Counted from the first letter of the stretch, positions 43,125 to 52,813 are shown. The stretch: DNA of 64,000 nucleotides from Lactobacillus hominis DSM 23910 = CRBIP 24.179 (GCF_000296835.1 NZ_CAKE01000022.1:62001-126000), one strand, 5' to 3'. Made by a program: numbers and translations. The notes: generated by a model not told the origin, from the letters alone.

Positions 43125-43844
43125 TTAATTTTTATATTTATCGCTTAATTTTGCAGCAGCTTCTTTATCGCAAATAATTGTTACATCTGGGTGATCTTGC
43201 AAAATGGATGCAGGAACTTCTTCAGTAACTGGACCTTCAACCAAAGCCTTAATTGCGTCTTGTTTGCTATCGCCAAAGGCTAAAAGAACGATCTTCTTGC
43301 TTTGCATGATTGATTTAATACCCATACAAATTGCTTGACGAGGTACTTCATCTTCATTATCGAAAAAGCGAGAATTTGCCTTGATTGTACTTTCAGTTAA
43401 GTTAACTTTATGAGTTAAGCTGCCAAAAGGAGTACCTGGTTCGTTGAAAGCAATGTGGCCATTACGTCCGATACCTAAGATTTGGATATCAATTGGATTG
43501 TTTGCAATGATTTCGTTGTAGCGATCTACTTCTTCATCAATGTCTTTTGCCATTCCATTAGGAATATAAGAATTTTTGAATGGTTTTTTATCAAATAAGT
43601 GTTTTTGCATAAAGTAGTGGTAACTTTGGTCGTTATCAGGCTTTAAGCCGTAATATTCATCCAAGTTAATGCTCGTCATATTTGAAAAATCAAGATCGCT
43701 GTCGCACATGTCATCATACATTGGAATTGGCGAAGATCCCGTTGCTAAGCCAAGAACTCTAGCTCCGTTTTCCATTCCTTGTTTAATGATTTCAAAAGCC
43801 TTAGTGCCGCCTTCAATATTATCTTTAGTAATAATTACTTTCAT
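43125..43844 (-). CDS. nagB: Glucosamine-6-phosphate deaminase
   Basis: A 239-residue cytosolic isomerase/deaminase converting glucosamine-6-P to fructose-6-P and ammonia. [21 protein letters not shown] and [16 protein letters not shown] mark the family, with catalytic Asp, His and Glu in those stretches. GAGGAGG precedes two adjacent ATGs; spacing favours the second (43844). The promoter at 43865-43918 carries GntR-type and cre sites. It completes the route from muropeptide sugar to glycolysis apart from nagA. Confidence 0.95.
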   Translation of the reverse strand: MKVIITKDNIEGGTKAFEIIKQGMENGARVLGLATGSSPIPMYDDMCDSDLDFSNMTSINLDEYYGLKPDNDQSYHYFMQKHLFDKKPFKNSYIPNGMAKDIDEEVDRYNEIIANNPIDIQILGIGRNGHIAFNEPGTPFGSLTHKVNLTESTIKANSRFFDNEDEVPRQAICMGIKSIMQSKKIVLLAFGDSKQDAIKALVEGPVTEEVPASILQDHPDVTIICDKEAAAKLSDKYKN

Positions 43845-43864
43845 CATGGTACCTCCTCATTTAC

Positions 43865-43918
43865 TGGTCTAGTCCATTATATAATTTATAATTGGTCTAG
43901 TCAACTTAACCGCTTACA
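43865..43918 (-). promoter_or_regulatory. nagB promoter with two GntR-type (dre) half-matching sites and a cre site
   Basis: Minus-strand TTGACT (43899-43904), 17 bp, TATAAT (43876-43881). TGGTCTAGTCCA (43865-43876) and TGGTCTAGTCAA (43893-43904) resemble NagR/YvoA operators (TGGTCTAGACCA). TGTAAGCGGTTAAG (43905-43918, minus strand) is a near-consensus cre directly before the -35. Confidence 0.75.
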
Positions 43919-43967
43919 TTTTTTAGAAAATATTTTTTTGAGTTAAAATTTAGGTGAGGTGACTGCA

Positions 43968-44807
43968 ATGAGTAATCAATTTTTAGACTTAAATTTAGCT
44001 GGAATTGGCATGGGAACTTGGGCCATGGGCGAAGATAAAAGTAAACGCAAAGATGAGATTGCGTCTTTACGTTATGGGCTAGATAATGGCTTAAAAGTAA
44101 TTGATACCGCTGAAATGTATGGCGAAGGCAAAAGCGAGAGTTTAATCGGGCAAGCGCTTAAGGGATACGATAGAAGCAAAGTATTTTTAATTTCAAAATT
44201 TTATCCTTATCATGCAACGCCAGAACTTGAAAGACGCAGCTTGGAAAATAGTCTAAAAAGACTTAAAACAGATTACTTAGACTTATATTTGCTGCATTGG
44301 CGCGGAAATAAAAGATTATCTGAAACTGTTGCTGGTTTAAAACAATTACAAAAAGAAGGCCTGATTCGCTACTGGGGCGTTTCTAACTTTGATGTGGCTG
44401 ATATGGAGGAACTTTTTAGCGTTCCTGGTGGATGTGAATGTTTTGCTAATGAAGATTTGTACAATCTAGATAAACGCGGCGTTGAATATGACTTGCTTGA
44501 CTGGCAAAAACAAAAGGGCGTCGGCTTTATCGGATATTCTCCATTTAATTCTGGAGATGGCAATTCGATTCGAGTAACAAATAACTTGAAAATCGTTGCT
44601 CGCGACCATGATGCTAGCGTTCACCAAATCATGCTCGCCTGGGCACTTAGAAGCAATCGAATTTTGACAATCCCTAAGGCAGGTAAGATTAGCCATGTGA
44701 AAGATAATTTAGCTGCTAGCACCATTAAATTGACGCAAGATGAACTAGAATTGATTAATGCAGACTTTCCGCAACCAACTAATAAAGAGCCACTCGCAAT
44801 GATATAA
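43968..44807 (+). CDS. Aldo/keto reductase
   Basis: A 279-residue NAD(P)H-dependent reductase with the AKR tetrad: D and Y in VIDTAEMYGEG, K in FLISKF and H in LLHWRG. The cofactor region near the C-terminus reads IPKAGKISHVKDN. GAGGTGA lies before ATG 43968, which I prefer to an ATG three codons earlier. It is a single gene with its own terminator. The substrate cannot be told. Confidence 0.88.
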   Translation: MSNQFLDLNLAGIGMGTWAMGEDKSKRKDEIASLRYGLDNGLKVIDTAEMYGEGKSESLIGQALKGYDRSKVFLISKFYPYHATPELERRSLENSLKRLKTDYLDLYLLHWRGNKRLSETVAGLKQLQKEGLIRYWGVSNFDVADMEELFSVPGGCECFANEDLYNLDKRGVEYDLLDWQKQKGVGFIGYSPFNSGDGNSIRVTNNLKIVARDHDASVHQIMLAWALRSNRILTIPKAGKISHVKDNLAASTIKLTQDELELINADFPQPTNKEPLAMI

Positions 44808-44823
44808 ATTTTGCAAATATGCA

Positions 44824-44853
44824 AAAAAAGAGAACCACACGGTTCTCTTTTTT
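44824..44853. terminator. Bidirectional terminator
   Basis: AAAAAAGAGAACC pairs with GGTTCTCTTTTTT between the aldo/keto reductase and esterase genes. Confidence 0.88.
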
Positions 44854-44866
44854 GATGCAATTTGCC

Positions 44867-45766
44867 TCAGTATTTATTCATATGTTTTTTAAAGAATTCA
44901 GCTTCTTCATCATTAGCCTGACTAGCGAGTTCATCTTTTTGATTAATTAAAAAGACGTGTGATTCGGGCTGTTTTTTATCGCCCCAGGATTTTTGAATAA
45001 CTTCCACTCCTCTTGCTCTTAAAAATCCGTCTAATCTAACGCTGCAATCATGAATGAAATCTTGATTAGCGGTGGAAATAAAAGTTGGCAAAAAATCGCT
45101 CGTAATATATTTTTCCACGTTTAACAGATCACGTATCTTTTCATCTTGCATTAGCTCAGGCGTAAAGTAGGCCATTGTAGCGCCGCTAATCATCCCTTTA
45201 TCCAGCATAAAAGTAGCTGGACTATTTAAAGCGACGGCGCGAAAAATTAGGTCAGGTAAATCGTAGCCGAATTTTTGACGATAATCAGGATTAGTTAAAA
45301 TTGCTGTATACTGCTCAACCATTTGGCCGCCAGCTGAATCGCCAATTAAAAATACATTATCTTTATCTAAATTGTATTCGTCAGCATGCTTATCTACCCA
45401 GTGAATGTATTGATTGACTTGATCTAGTTCTTTTGGAAATTGAACTTCAGGACCTAATTTATAATTTGGATTCACAAAGGCAAAGCCGCGTTTAGCCATC
45501 CCTAAACCATAAAACTGATAAGTTTCTTTAGTGCCGTAAACCCAACCGCCACCATGAATATTGATGATGACAGGTAATTTACCAGTTTTATTTTTAGGTA
45601 AGTATAAGTCAAGTAAATTCCACTTAGGATCTGGTCCATATTGCAAGTCATCGATTCTTTTGACTTCTGGTATATCATGAGGTAAGCCGCTATCGCGCTT
45701 ATCATCATTAGCTTTGCAGTCTGCACGCATTTGGTTTACTGCGCTTAATATTTCGTTTTGGTTCAT
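44867..45766 (-). CDS. Alpha/beta hydrolase, hormone-sensitive-lipase-like carboxylesterase
   Basis: A 299-residue cytosolic esterase with the oxyanion motif NIHGGGWVYG (about 70-79), nucleophile in IGDSAGGQ and a late histidine in PESHVF. This is family IV (HSL-like). Length is typical. The start follows GAGG. It is monocistronic by its flanks. Similar lactobacillus enzymes cleave short-chain and phenolic esters; the natural substrate is unknown. Confidence 0.85.
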   Translation of the reverse strand: MNQNEILSAVNQMRADCKANDDKRDSGLPHDIPEVKRIDDLQYGPDPKWNLLDLYLPKNKTGKLPVIINIHGGGWVYGTKETYQFYGLGMAKRGFAFVNPNYKLGPEVQFPKELDQVNQYIHWVDKHADEYNLDKDNVFLIGDSAGGQMVEQYTAILTNPDYRQKFGYDLPDLIFRAVALNSPATFMLDKGMISGATMAYFTPELMQDEKIRDLLNVEKYITSDFLPTFISTANQDFIHDCSVRLDGFLRARGVEVIQKSWGDKKQPESHVFLINQKDELASQANDEEAEFFKKHMNKY

Positions 45767-45837
45767 TTTTTAATCCTCGTATATCTTTTCTTTGAATTCG
45801 TTTACATTATAAAAGAAAAAGTTACACAATGACAAAA

Positions 45838-45866
45838 AACGAAGATCCATTTCTTAGATCTTCGTT
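45838..45866 (-). terminator. Terminator of the BMP gene
   Basis: AACGAAGATC pairs with GATCTTCGTT five bases past the stop codon. Confidence 0.78.
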
Positions 45867-45871
45867 AAAAG

Positions 45872-46942
45872 TTAGATTTTAATTTTGTGATCAATAATCT
45901 CTTGCTTGGCTTTTTGACTGGCAATCCAGATGCGTGTTGGAATATCGGGATTATGGACAATATAAACGCCGTCGTTTGATAAATCATACTTAATTGTTTT
46001 CTTATTAGGAAAACCTTGTTTATAAATTTGGCTAGCAAGGTCATTGACTGCAACATCAATACGGCTGACGACGCTAGTTAAGGTGAAGTTTGCTTCTTGG
46101 CCGCCTTTTGCCTGGTATTTACCTAGATCTGATTGATTGCGATCGACACCGATGACCCAGACTTTTTGACTTACAGGATTAGCTTGATTGATTTGTCGGG
46201 CTGCTTTGAAGACACCCTTACCGGCTTTTCCAGCTGCATGAAAGATAATGTCTACTTTTTTATTGTACATGTTTTCGGCGATTTCTTGGCCTTTGGTAGC
46301 ATTTGAGAAGGTATTAGTGTACTGGGTTAAAATTTGAATATTTTTATGGTATTTTTTTGCAGTATTCTTGATGCCTTCTTTAAAACCTTTTTCAAATTGC
46401 GTCACGCTGCGAGTATGAAGGCCTCCGATAAAACCGATCTTTTTGGTTTTTGTCATCTCTGCTGCAACTACGCCGGCTAGGTAGGCGCCTTGTTTAGTAT
46501 TAAAGTTAATTGTTGCAGTATTTTTTAGGCAGGGAGCAGAAGAATTAATTAAGACGTAATTTTTATTAGGATAATTTTTAGCAGCTTTTAAAATCGGCTT
46601 TTGTAAATTAGACCCCACGCCAAAAATGGTATTAAAAGAAGAATCGCTAGCTTTATCAACTAATGTCGGGATCTCGTCATTGCTATCAGCCGAGAGTAAG
46701 TCATAGCCGCTGCTACCTTGATTCAAGTTGTGAGTATGAGCATATTGTTTAATTCCTTGCCAAGCAGATTCATTGAATGAGTTGTCGTCAATGCCTGAAT
46801 TATCAGTAATTAAGGCAACTGTTTTTTGCGAAAGCGAAAAATTGCTACTAGTTGGACTTTTTTTGGATGAGCAAGCACTAAGACTCAAACAGGCTAGTGC
46901 AGTCAAAGTGATTTTAGCAAAAATGTTTTTAAATTTTATCAT
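45872..46942 (-). CDS. BMP-family lipoprotein (nucleoside-type ABC binding protein)
   Basis: A 356-residue exported lipoprotein with signal peptide and lipobox LSAC (C24). The BMP/PnrA fold is shown by TDNSGIDDNSFNESAWQG near residue 50, GVGSNLQKP and IGFIGG. Such proteins capture nucleosides for an ABC importer. GGAGG precedes the ATG. No permease or ATPase gene is adjacent, so it either works with a transporter elsewhere or acts as a sensor. Spacing suggests a single-gene unit. Confidence 0.87.
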   Translation of the reverse strand: MIKFKNIFAKITLTALACLSLSACSSKKSPTSSNFSLSQKTVALITDNSGIDDNSFNESAWQGIKQYAHTHNLNQGSSGYDLLSADSNDEIPTLVDKASDSSFNTIFGVGSNLQKPILKAAKNYPNKNYVLINSSAPCLKNTATINFNTKQGAYLAGVVAAEMTKTKKIGFIGGLHTRSVTQFEKGFKEGIKNTAKKYHKNIQILTQYTNTFSNATKGQEIAENMYNKKVDIIFHAAGKAGKGVFKAARQINQANPVSQKVWVIGVDRNQSDLGKYQAKGGQEANFTLTSVVSRIDVAVNDLASQIYKQGFPNKKTIKYDLSNDGVYIVHNPDIPTRIWIASQKAKQEIIDHKIKI

Positions 46943-47059
46943 GCTAAAAATCCTCCGTGAATGTAATAATTATAGATTAACCTAGCAATCTTGAGTATTT
47001 TTGTCAATTGAGTAAATATTATGAGAAACCATTTATAATATAAGAAATTTAAGAAATCA

Positions 47060-47088
47060 AAGAAGAGGTCCAATTTGGGCCTCTTCTT
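47060..47088 (-). terminator. Terminator of the PhnD-like gene
   Basis: AAGAAGAGGTCC pairs with GGGCCTCTTCTT (one G-T pair). Confidence 0.8.
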
Positions 47089-47132
47089 ACTGGATGTTGA
47101 ATTATTTTTGTAGTGGAGAAAATGGAATTTGA

Positions 47133-48074
47133 TTATTTTTTGTCTGAAACTTTATCAAGTACCTTTTGATATTTTCTAATAGTGTTAAAGTCAGAATCTG
47201 TTGTATCGGTATAACCATAGTGGTTATAAACGCTTTCGATGATCTTGTTGCCTTCTTTAGACTTAGCGATATTCTTAAATGCCTTAGCAACTTTCTTTCT
47301 GAAAGCTGGACTCATATCGCTTCTAACTGAGATGGTGTCATTAGGAATCCATTGCGTAAAGTAAATTGGTACAACGTCTTTCATTACTTTAGGTTCATCT
47401 TTAGCAGCAATTGGACGAGCGTCGGCAAAAACAAATGCTGCATCGACATCACCGTTGTAAACAGATAAAACTGCTTGGTCAGCGCCTTTAATTTGGGTTA
47501 CTTTACAGTCTTTTAAGACATTTAAGCCTTTTTGGTAAAGTTCAACAATTGGAAATACATATCCTGATGAAGAAGTTGGATCCATCACACCGATTGATTT
47601 TCCTTTGAGATCTTTCCAAGATTTAATGCCAGAGCCTTTTTTAACAATAACCATTGCGCGGTATTCATGCATTAGCTTGTTATTAACTTTACCGCTTGGT
47701 TCATCATAGCCGTAACGTTCAGCTTGAAGCAAAACATCAGCAACTTTACGTTTGTGAGCTAAGACATAAGCATCAGGTGGTAAAAAGCCGACATCAACTT
47801 TCTTGGAAGCCATTCCTTCAACTAAGCCATTGTAATCAGTAGAAACTGTTACATGAACTGGCATATGAAGTTGCTTTTTAAGTAAGCCTTCAAGAGGCTT
47901 AGCCTTAGCTTCAATTTTGTTAGCTTGCGCACTTGGTACGAACTGAACGTTCAATTCTTTAGGCGTAAAAGATTTTGAACTAGAATTGCTGGATTTAGAT
48001 CCGCTTGAACAAGCTGCAGCAAGTCCGGCTGTAAGGACGAGCAGTGCACTAACGAGAACTTTTTTAATCTTCAT
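47133..48074 (-). CDS. PhnD-family phosphate/phosphonate-type binding lipoprotein
   Basis: A 313-residue exported lipoprotein: signal peptide with lipobox LAAAC (C22), then a periplasmic-binding fold with PSAQANKIEAKAKPL and MDPTSSSGYVFP typical of PhnD. It should bind phosphonate, phosphite or a similar anion outside the cell for an ABC importer. No PhnC or PhnE gene is nearby; the neighbours are unrelated. The ribosome binding site is unclear, with AAGGAG lying 14 bases before the ATG. Ligand uncertain. Confidence 0.85.
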   Translation of the reverse strand: MKIKKVLVSALLVLTAGLAAACSSGSKSSNSSSKSFTPKELNVQFVPSAQANKIEAKAKPLEGLLKKQLHMPVHVTVSTDYNGLVEGMASKKVDVGFLPPDAYVLAHKRKVADVLLQAERYGYDEPSGKVNNKLMHEYRAMVIVKKGSGIKSWKDLKGKSIGVMDPTSSSGYVFPIVELYQKGLNVLKDCKVTQIKGADQAVLSVYNGDVDAAFVFADARPIAAKDEPKVMKDVVPIYFTQWIPNDTISVRSDMSPAFRKKVAKAFKNIAKSKEGNKIIESVYNHYGYTDTTDSDFNTIRKYQKVLDKVSDKK

Positions 48075-48240
48075 CTTTAAATTGCGAACTCCTTAATAAA
48101 AACTTTAATGATGTTGACTCTTTAGTTATACTAAAAAATCTATTATTAGGCAAGAGGAAATATGAATAATTTTTAGTTAAATAGTAAAAATAGTTCGTAA
48201 AATATAATAAAAGTGTTTTTAAAGTGGCTTTATATCACAA

Positions 48241-48280
48241 AAAACGCACATGATATATGAACATTAATCATGTGCGTTTT
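48241..48280 (-). terminator. Terminator of the cyd-menA operon
   Basis: AAAACGCACATGAT pairs with ATCATGTGCGTTTT 19 bp beyond menA. Confidence 0.85.
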
Positions 48281-48298
48281 AAAATTATATTTAGCTTA

Positions 48299-49219
48299 TT
48301 AGTGAAGATTAAAAATAATCCCAATTAAAAATCCAACTGATTCTGCAATAAATAAAGCTTGCGTATTTTGGACAACTTTTGGAAATGAAGTTCGCTTATT
48401 TTGAATTTTCCATAAAAAGCGCATGTTTTTAACTAGTAGTGGGATGCAGAATAAGATTAACAAAACGCTCCACGGCATCACGCGAATTAAAACGGCCCAA
48501 ATGGTCAAAGCATAGCCTAAGACATAATTGAAAATAAATAGATAAAGTCCGCCCTTAATTCCGATATAAAAAACTAGAGTATGACGACCATTTGCGATAT
48601 CAGCCTTGTAGTCGCACAAGTTATTGCCCAAAAGCAAAGTGTAATTACAAATTTCTGGAATTCCGGCTGCTAAAATGATTGGTCCTACAAAGCTCCATGT
48701 AAATGGAACGTTAGGATAAACATTGATATAAACCATAACCAACATGATTCCAAGGCCCATAGCAAATTCTGCAGCTAATTCGCCGAATGGTCCTGATGAA
48801 ATAGTATGATCACCAGTTGAATAGCCGATGGCAATCGCATAGCAGATAATACCGATAATCCAAATCCAGTAATTAGTTTGATATCCGATTAAGAAAGCGC
48901 AGATAGCTGAAATAGCGAATAAAACGATCGCAAGCCATTTAACATGACTGGGTGATAAATCATACATACCAATGGGATTCTTCTTGTGGTCGCCAGTTTT
49001 GGCAGCTTTTTCGCGCTTGTAATCCCAGTAACCATCATTAACATTCATAAAAATCTGCAAAACAATCGTAGCAATTACCATCTCAATTAAAGGAGCAATC
49101 CTAAAAGTGCGATAGTTGTACCAGGTATACATAATCCCTAGTAAAACCGGAATAATCGAATTAAAAAGCGTTCTAGGTTCAACTAGCTCGTAATAACCTT
49201 GCTTAGCTGATTGTGACAT
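48299..49219 (-). CDS. menA: MenA-type UbiA prenyltransferase
   Basis: A 306-residue membrane prenyltransferase with about eight to nine helices and the two aspartate motifs NVNDGYWDYKRE (about 60) and NNLCDYKADIANG (about 200). It should join a polyprenyl chain to 1,4-dihydroxy-2-naphthoate to give demethylmenaquinone. It follows cydC by 21 bp at the end of the cyd operon, which places quinone supply with the oxidase that uses it. No other men genes are in the window, so the ring may come from outside the cell, as known in related lactobacilli. Confidence 0.88.
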   Translation of the reverse strand: MSQSAKQGYYELVEPRTLFNSIIPVLLGIMYTWYNYRTFRIAPLIEMVIATIVLQIFMNVNDGYWDYKREKAAKTGDHKKNPIGMYDLSPSHVKWLAIVLFAISAICAFLIGYQTNYWIWIIGIICYAIAIGYSTGDHTISSGPFGELAAEFAMGLGIMLVMVYINVYPNVPFTWSFVGPIILAAGIPEICNYTLLLGNNLCDYKADIANGRHTLVFYIGIKGGLYLFIFNYVLGYALTIWAVLIRVMPWSVLLILFCIPLLVKNMRFLWKIQNKRTSFPKVVQNTQALFIAESVGFLIGIIFNLH

Positions 49220-49240
49220 TAGTCTATACTTCTTTCTGTT

Positions 49241-50980
49241 TTAAAGTGATCCTTGATCCATTAGATACAAGTTATGAAAATGCTCGTTAGTCTCAAATAA
49301 TTCATGTGGGTTGCCGCTCATTTCAACAACTCCATCTTTGAAGAATAAAACTTGATCAATATATTTCATTCCTTGCAAGTGGTGAGTAATCCATATAACA
49401 GTTTTATCCTTTAAGACCTTAAATACAAGGTTTAATAATTTTTGCTCAGTTAATGGATCTAGTCCAACTGTTGGTTCATCAAGCAACACAATCGGTGCAT
49501 CTTGCAATAAAATTCTCGCTAATGCTAAACGCTGTTTTTGACCGCCAGAAAATCTTGCTCCGGCTTCAGCAACTTGCGTGTCTAGTTTATCAGGCAAACT
49601 TTTTACAAAATCAGCTAATTGTACTTTTTCTAAAGCATCCATCATGTCGTCTGCAGTGGCATTTTTATTAGCCATTTTTAAGTTTTCATAAATTGAAGTA
49701 TTAAATAGAAATGGTTCTTGGTTTAATACAGAAAATAGCTTTGGTCTTTCATCTTGCAGGCAGCGCACGTTAATATCATTTAATTTAACTTCGCCTGCTT
49801 GCGGTGCGATATCACCAAGCACTAACTGTAAAATTGTACTTTTTCCTGCTCCTGATGGTCCAATTAAGGCTGCTTTTTGGCCCTTAGCTAGTTTCAGAGA
49901 AAAGTTTTTGATAATTGGCACCTTTTCGCCAGGGTAGGTGAAGCGGACGTTATCAACTTGTAATTCTTTAAAATCTGCTGGATTTAGAGTTTGTTGGGTA
50001 GGCAAATCTTCTTTTTTGGGATGCATCGCGTTTAATCTTTTAACTGAATCGCTATAAGTATGCCATTCTTCTGCTCCTTGAGCTACAGGAATAAAGGCGT
50101 CAGATAATGGAAAAAGCGCTAAAACTACGGCTCCGACATAATTGGCAGCTTCTTGGTTGTAAGTTAGCGACTTATTAGTGAAATAAAGCAGGGCGATTGC
50201 CATTAAGCCAAAGACAAATTCCAAGATAAAATCGCGGGCCCAATCGAATTCGCCAGACTTTTTCTGTTTTTTACCTAAAGTGGTGACAGTTTTTTGAGTT
50301 TGATCGTGAAAAGCTTTTTGTCTACCAGAAATTTGCCAATCGCCAGCACCTAAAACTTGATCAGTGTATTCGGTATAAAGACTGGCTTTTTCCGCCTTTT
50401 CTTTACTGCGAATTGCAGCTTGCTTAAGCAGCGAAAATAGTGGCACTAAAAACAGTTCAATAAGCAATAAAATAAAAATTATGCCTGCAAGTGGCCAGCT
50501 AAATAATCCTAATAAAATTACTGCAAAAAAGCCAACTAAATAACCGACGATTGCTGGGAAAATAGTACGCAAATATAAATTTTGCAAGTGGCCAATATCT
50601 TCAGTTAATAAAGAAAGCAAGCTTCCAGTTTGATAGTTAGATCCCACCGCAGAACTATTTTTTTCAACGATATCATAAAGTCTGCGCCTTAAATCGCTAG
50701 TTACTCTTAAGACCCAATTGTGAGAAACTAGTCTTTCTAAATATCTAAATAAAGGACGCCCAATTCCTACTGCACGCATTAAGACGATTGGCACATAGAT
50801 CATAAATATATTTTCTGGACGCGTAGCTGCTTTATCAATGGTATAGCCAGCATAAAACATTAACGCACCACCGCAAAAGAACATTACGATTCCTAAAAAG
50901 ATGGCTAGAAGTAAAACCCACTTGTATTTAGCCAGGTAAGGCTTAATCCAGCGATCGTTTTTCCATGTTAATTTATCCAC
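49241..50980 (-). CDS. cydC: CydC subunit of the thiol-reductant ABC exporter
   Basis: A 579-residue half-transporter: six membrane helices (to about 310) and an ATPase with GPSGAGKST, signature FSGGQKQRLAL and Walker B IVLLDEPTVGLD. CydDC exports glutathione or cysteine and is needed for assembling cytochrome bd. The start is GTG 50980, preceded by GGAAGGGG within the end of cydD; stop and start are one base apart (TAAGGTG), so translation is coupled. Named CydC by position and by pairing with CydD. Confidence 0.9.
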   Translation of the reverse strand: MDKLTWKNDRWIKPYLAKYKWVLLLAIFLGIVMFFCGGALMFYAGYTIDKAATRPENIFMIYVPIVLMRAVGIGRPLFRYLERLVSHNWVLRVTSDLRRRLYDIVEKNSSAVGSNYQTGSLLSLLTEDIGHLQNLYLRTIFPAIVGYLVGFFAVILLGLFSWPLAGIIFILLLIELFLVPLFSLLKQAAIRSKEKAEKASLYTEYTDQVLGAGDWQISGRQKAFHDQTQKTVTTLGKKQKKSGEFDWARDFILEFVFGLMAIALLYFTNKSLTYNQEAANYVGAVVLALFPLSDAFIPVAQGAEEWHTYSDSVKRLNAMHPKKEDLPTQQTLNPADFKELQVDNVRFTYPGEKVPIIKNFSLKLAKGQKAALIGPSGAGKSTILQLVLGDIAPQAGEVKLNDINVRCLQDERPKLFSVLNQEPFLFNTSIYENLKMANKNATADDMMDALEKVQLADFVKSLPDKLDTQVAEAGARFSGGQKQRLALARILLQDAPIVLLDEPTVGLDPLTEQKLLNLVFKVLKDKTVIWITHHLQGMKYIDQVLFFKDGVVEMSGNPHELFETNEHFHNLYLMDQGSL

Positions 50981-50981
50981 C

Positions 50982-52793
50982 TTATAAAGCCCCTTCCTTT
51001 AATGGCTCAGTGAGTTTTCTAAATTCAGTACCATTTTTGGCTAAGTCTTCTGGCCTTCCTTGTTCAACAATCTTGCCATCTTCAATAACTAAACACCAAT
51101 CCATATCTTTTAACCAGTGCAAACGGTGAGTAGCAAATAAAACTAAGTGGTTTTGCATTAAAGGCTGCATAGTCTTTTTTAGTTCGTATTCAGTTTCAAT
51201 ATCAAGGTGAGCTGTTGGCTCGTCAAGAAATAGAATTTTACGGTCTTTAGCTAAAAAAGCACGCGCTAAGGCAATTCTTTGTTTTTGACCGCCTGAAATA
51301 CCACGTCCGTGTTCACCAATTGGCGTATCAAGGCCTTTTTTAAGACTAGCGATAAAGTTATCAAGACCTGCTTCATGGACAGCTTGATCGATTTCTACTT
51401 GTGTAGCATCAGGTTTATAAAAGGTAATGTTACTTTTAATCGTATCAGCAAACATGAACGGCTCTTGGGGAATATAGGTGAATTGATTTTGCCAATTCTT
51501 TTGGTCGAGCTGAGCTAAGTTAGTATTGTTAACAGTAAAGTTATTAGCCTTTTCAATTGGAGTCAAAAAGCCACCTAATAAACGCATTAAAGTGGTTTTA
51601 CCAGCTCCAGTAGGGCCGATAATACCGACTTTTTGATAGCCATGTAAAGACAAATTAATATGACTTAATTCATCTGTGTAATGCTTATCTTCAGTTTGTT
51701 TTTGCTTGGCAATCCCAGTCATTTTAGCATTTTTGTTTACTTTAAACTTATCTTGATCTTCGTGGCTGTAAGCAAAAGAGACATCATTAACTGTTAATGT
51801 ACTACCTTGATCCCAAGTGAAAGCAGGTAGCTGGTCTTCTTGAGTTGTCGTTTCAAAGGATAAGACGTCAAACATTTGCGCCATCGCGTTTTTACCATTT
51901 AAGGTTGCGTGAAAGTCATTTCCAAAATCTCTAATTGGCAAGAAATATTCCGGAGACAAAATCAAAATAATCAATGATGGATACAAAATTAAGTTGCCGT
52001 TAATTAAGCCGATTCCTAGAAACATGGCGATCATGGCAATTGATAAAGTAGTGAAAAAGTCCAAAGTAAAAGTTGATAAGATAGCAACTTTTAAAACTTT
52101 CATGGTTTGTTTACGATAGTTTTCACTATTTTTATAAACTACTTGACCATATTTTTTGGCTAAACCTAAGACTTTTAATGTGCCAAGACCACGTAATGCA
52201 TCGACAAAGTGATTTTGTAATTTAACATAGCCGGCATATTGCTTGCTGGCACGTGCCTGAGCTGCAGTACCTAAAATAATCATAAATAAGATTAATAAAG
52301 GGAATACTAATAACAAGATCCAGCCAGACAGTGCATTTAAAGTGAAAATATAGATTAATAAAATCCACGGAATAATAGCCAAAGCAATGATTTTAGGGAA
52401 AATTAAGGCAAGATAGTTAGATACTTCATCCATGCCGTCTAAAAGCATAGCCACTAAGTTACCAGTTCCCACGCGTGAACTTAGTGCAATTCCGCCATGG
52501 TAAATTTTATCTAGTAGCTGACTGCGCAATAAACTAGTTGTTTGATGAGCGTAATTATTCATGTACCATTTTTGAAACCAGGAAATTGCCTGGCGCAACA
52601 AGTACATGATAAAAAAGAGCAAAACATTTATTGCGATGAATGAGAAAGGATGTCTATTCCAAGATCCGACGATTGCTCGAGCAAGAAAAATTCCTTGCCC
52701 TAAAATAGCAAATGCTTGCAAGACAGCAAGTCCTGCAAGCATTACTAACATGATCTTGGCTTTCGGTAATTTGAAAAGTCTTTTATCGATCAT
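50982..52793 (-). CDS. cydD: CydD subunit of the thiol-reductant ABC exporter
   Basis: A 603-residue half-transporter with six N-terminal helices and an ATPase domain with GPTGAGKTT, signature ISGGQKQRIAL and ILFLDEPTAHLD. Between membrane and ATPase domain is a Lys-rich insert (about 350-380) with KVNKNAKMTG. GAGGT precedes the ATG, 20 bp after cydB. It forms the CydDC heterodimer with the next gene. Confidence 0.9.
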   Translation of the reverse strand: MIDKRLFKLPKAKIMLVMLAGLAVLQAFAILGQGIFLARAIVGSWNRHPFSFIAINVLLFFIMYLLRQAISWFQKWYMNNYAHQTTSLLRSQLLDKIYHGGIALSSRVGTGNLVAMLLDGMDEVSNYLALIFPKIIALAIIPWILLIYIFTLNALSGWILLLVFPLLILFMIILGTAAQARASKQYAGYVKLQNHFVDALRGLGTLKVLGLAKKYGQVVYKNSENYRKQTMKVLKVAILSTFTLDFFTTLSIAMIAMFLGIGLINGNLILYPSLIILILSPEYFLPIRDFGNDFHATLNGKNAMAQMFDVLSFETTTQEDQLPAFTWDQGSTLTVNDVSFAYSHEDQDKFKVNKNAKMTGIAKQKQTEDKHYTDELSHINLSLHGYQKVGIIGPTGAGKTTLMRLLGGFLTPIEKANNFTVNNTNLAQLDQKNWQNQFTYIPQEPFMFADTIKSNITFYKPDATQVEIDQAVHEAGLDNFIASLKKGLDTPIGEHGRGISGGQKQRIALARAFLAKDRKILFLDEPTAHLDIETEYELKKTMQPLMQNHLVLFATHRLHWLKDMDWCLVIEDGKIVEQGRPEDLAKNGTEFRKLTEPLKEGAL

Positions 52794-52813
52794 TAAATTT
52801 TTACCTCAATAAG

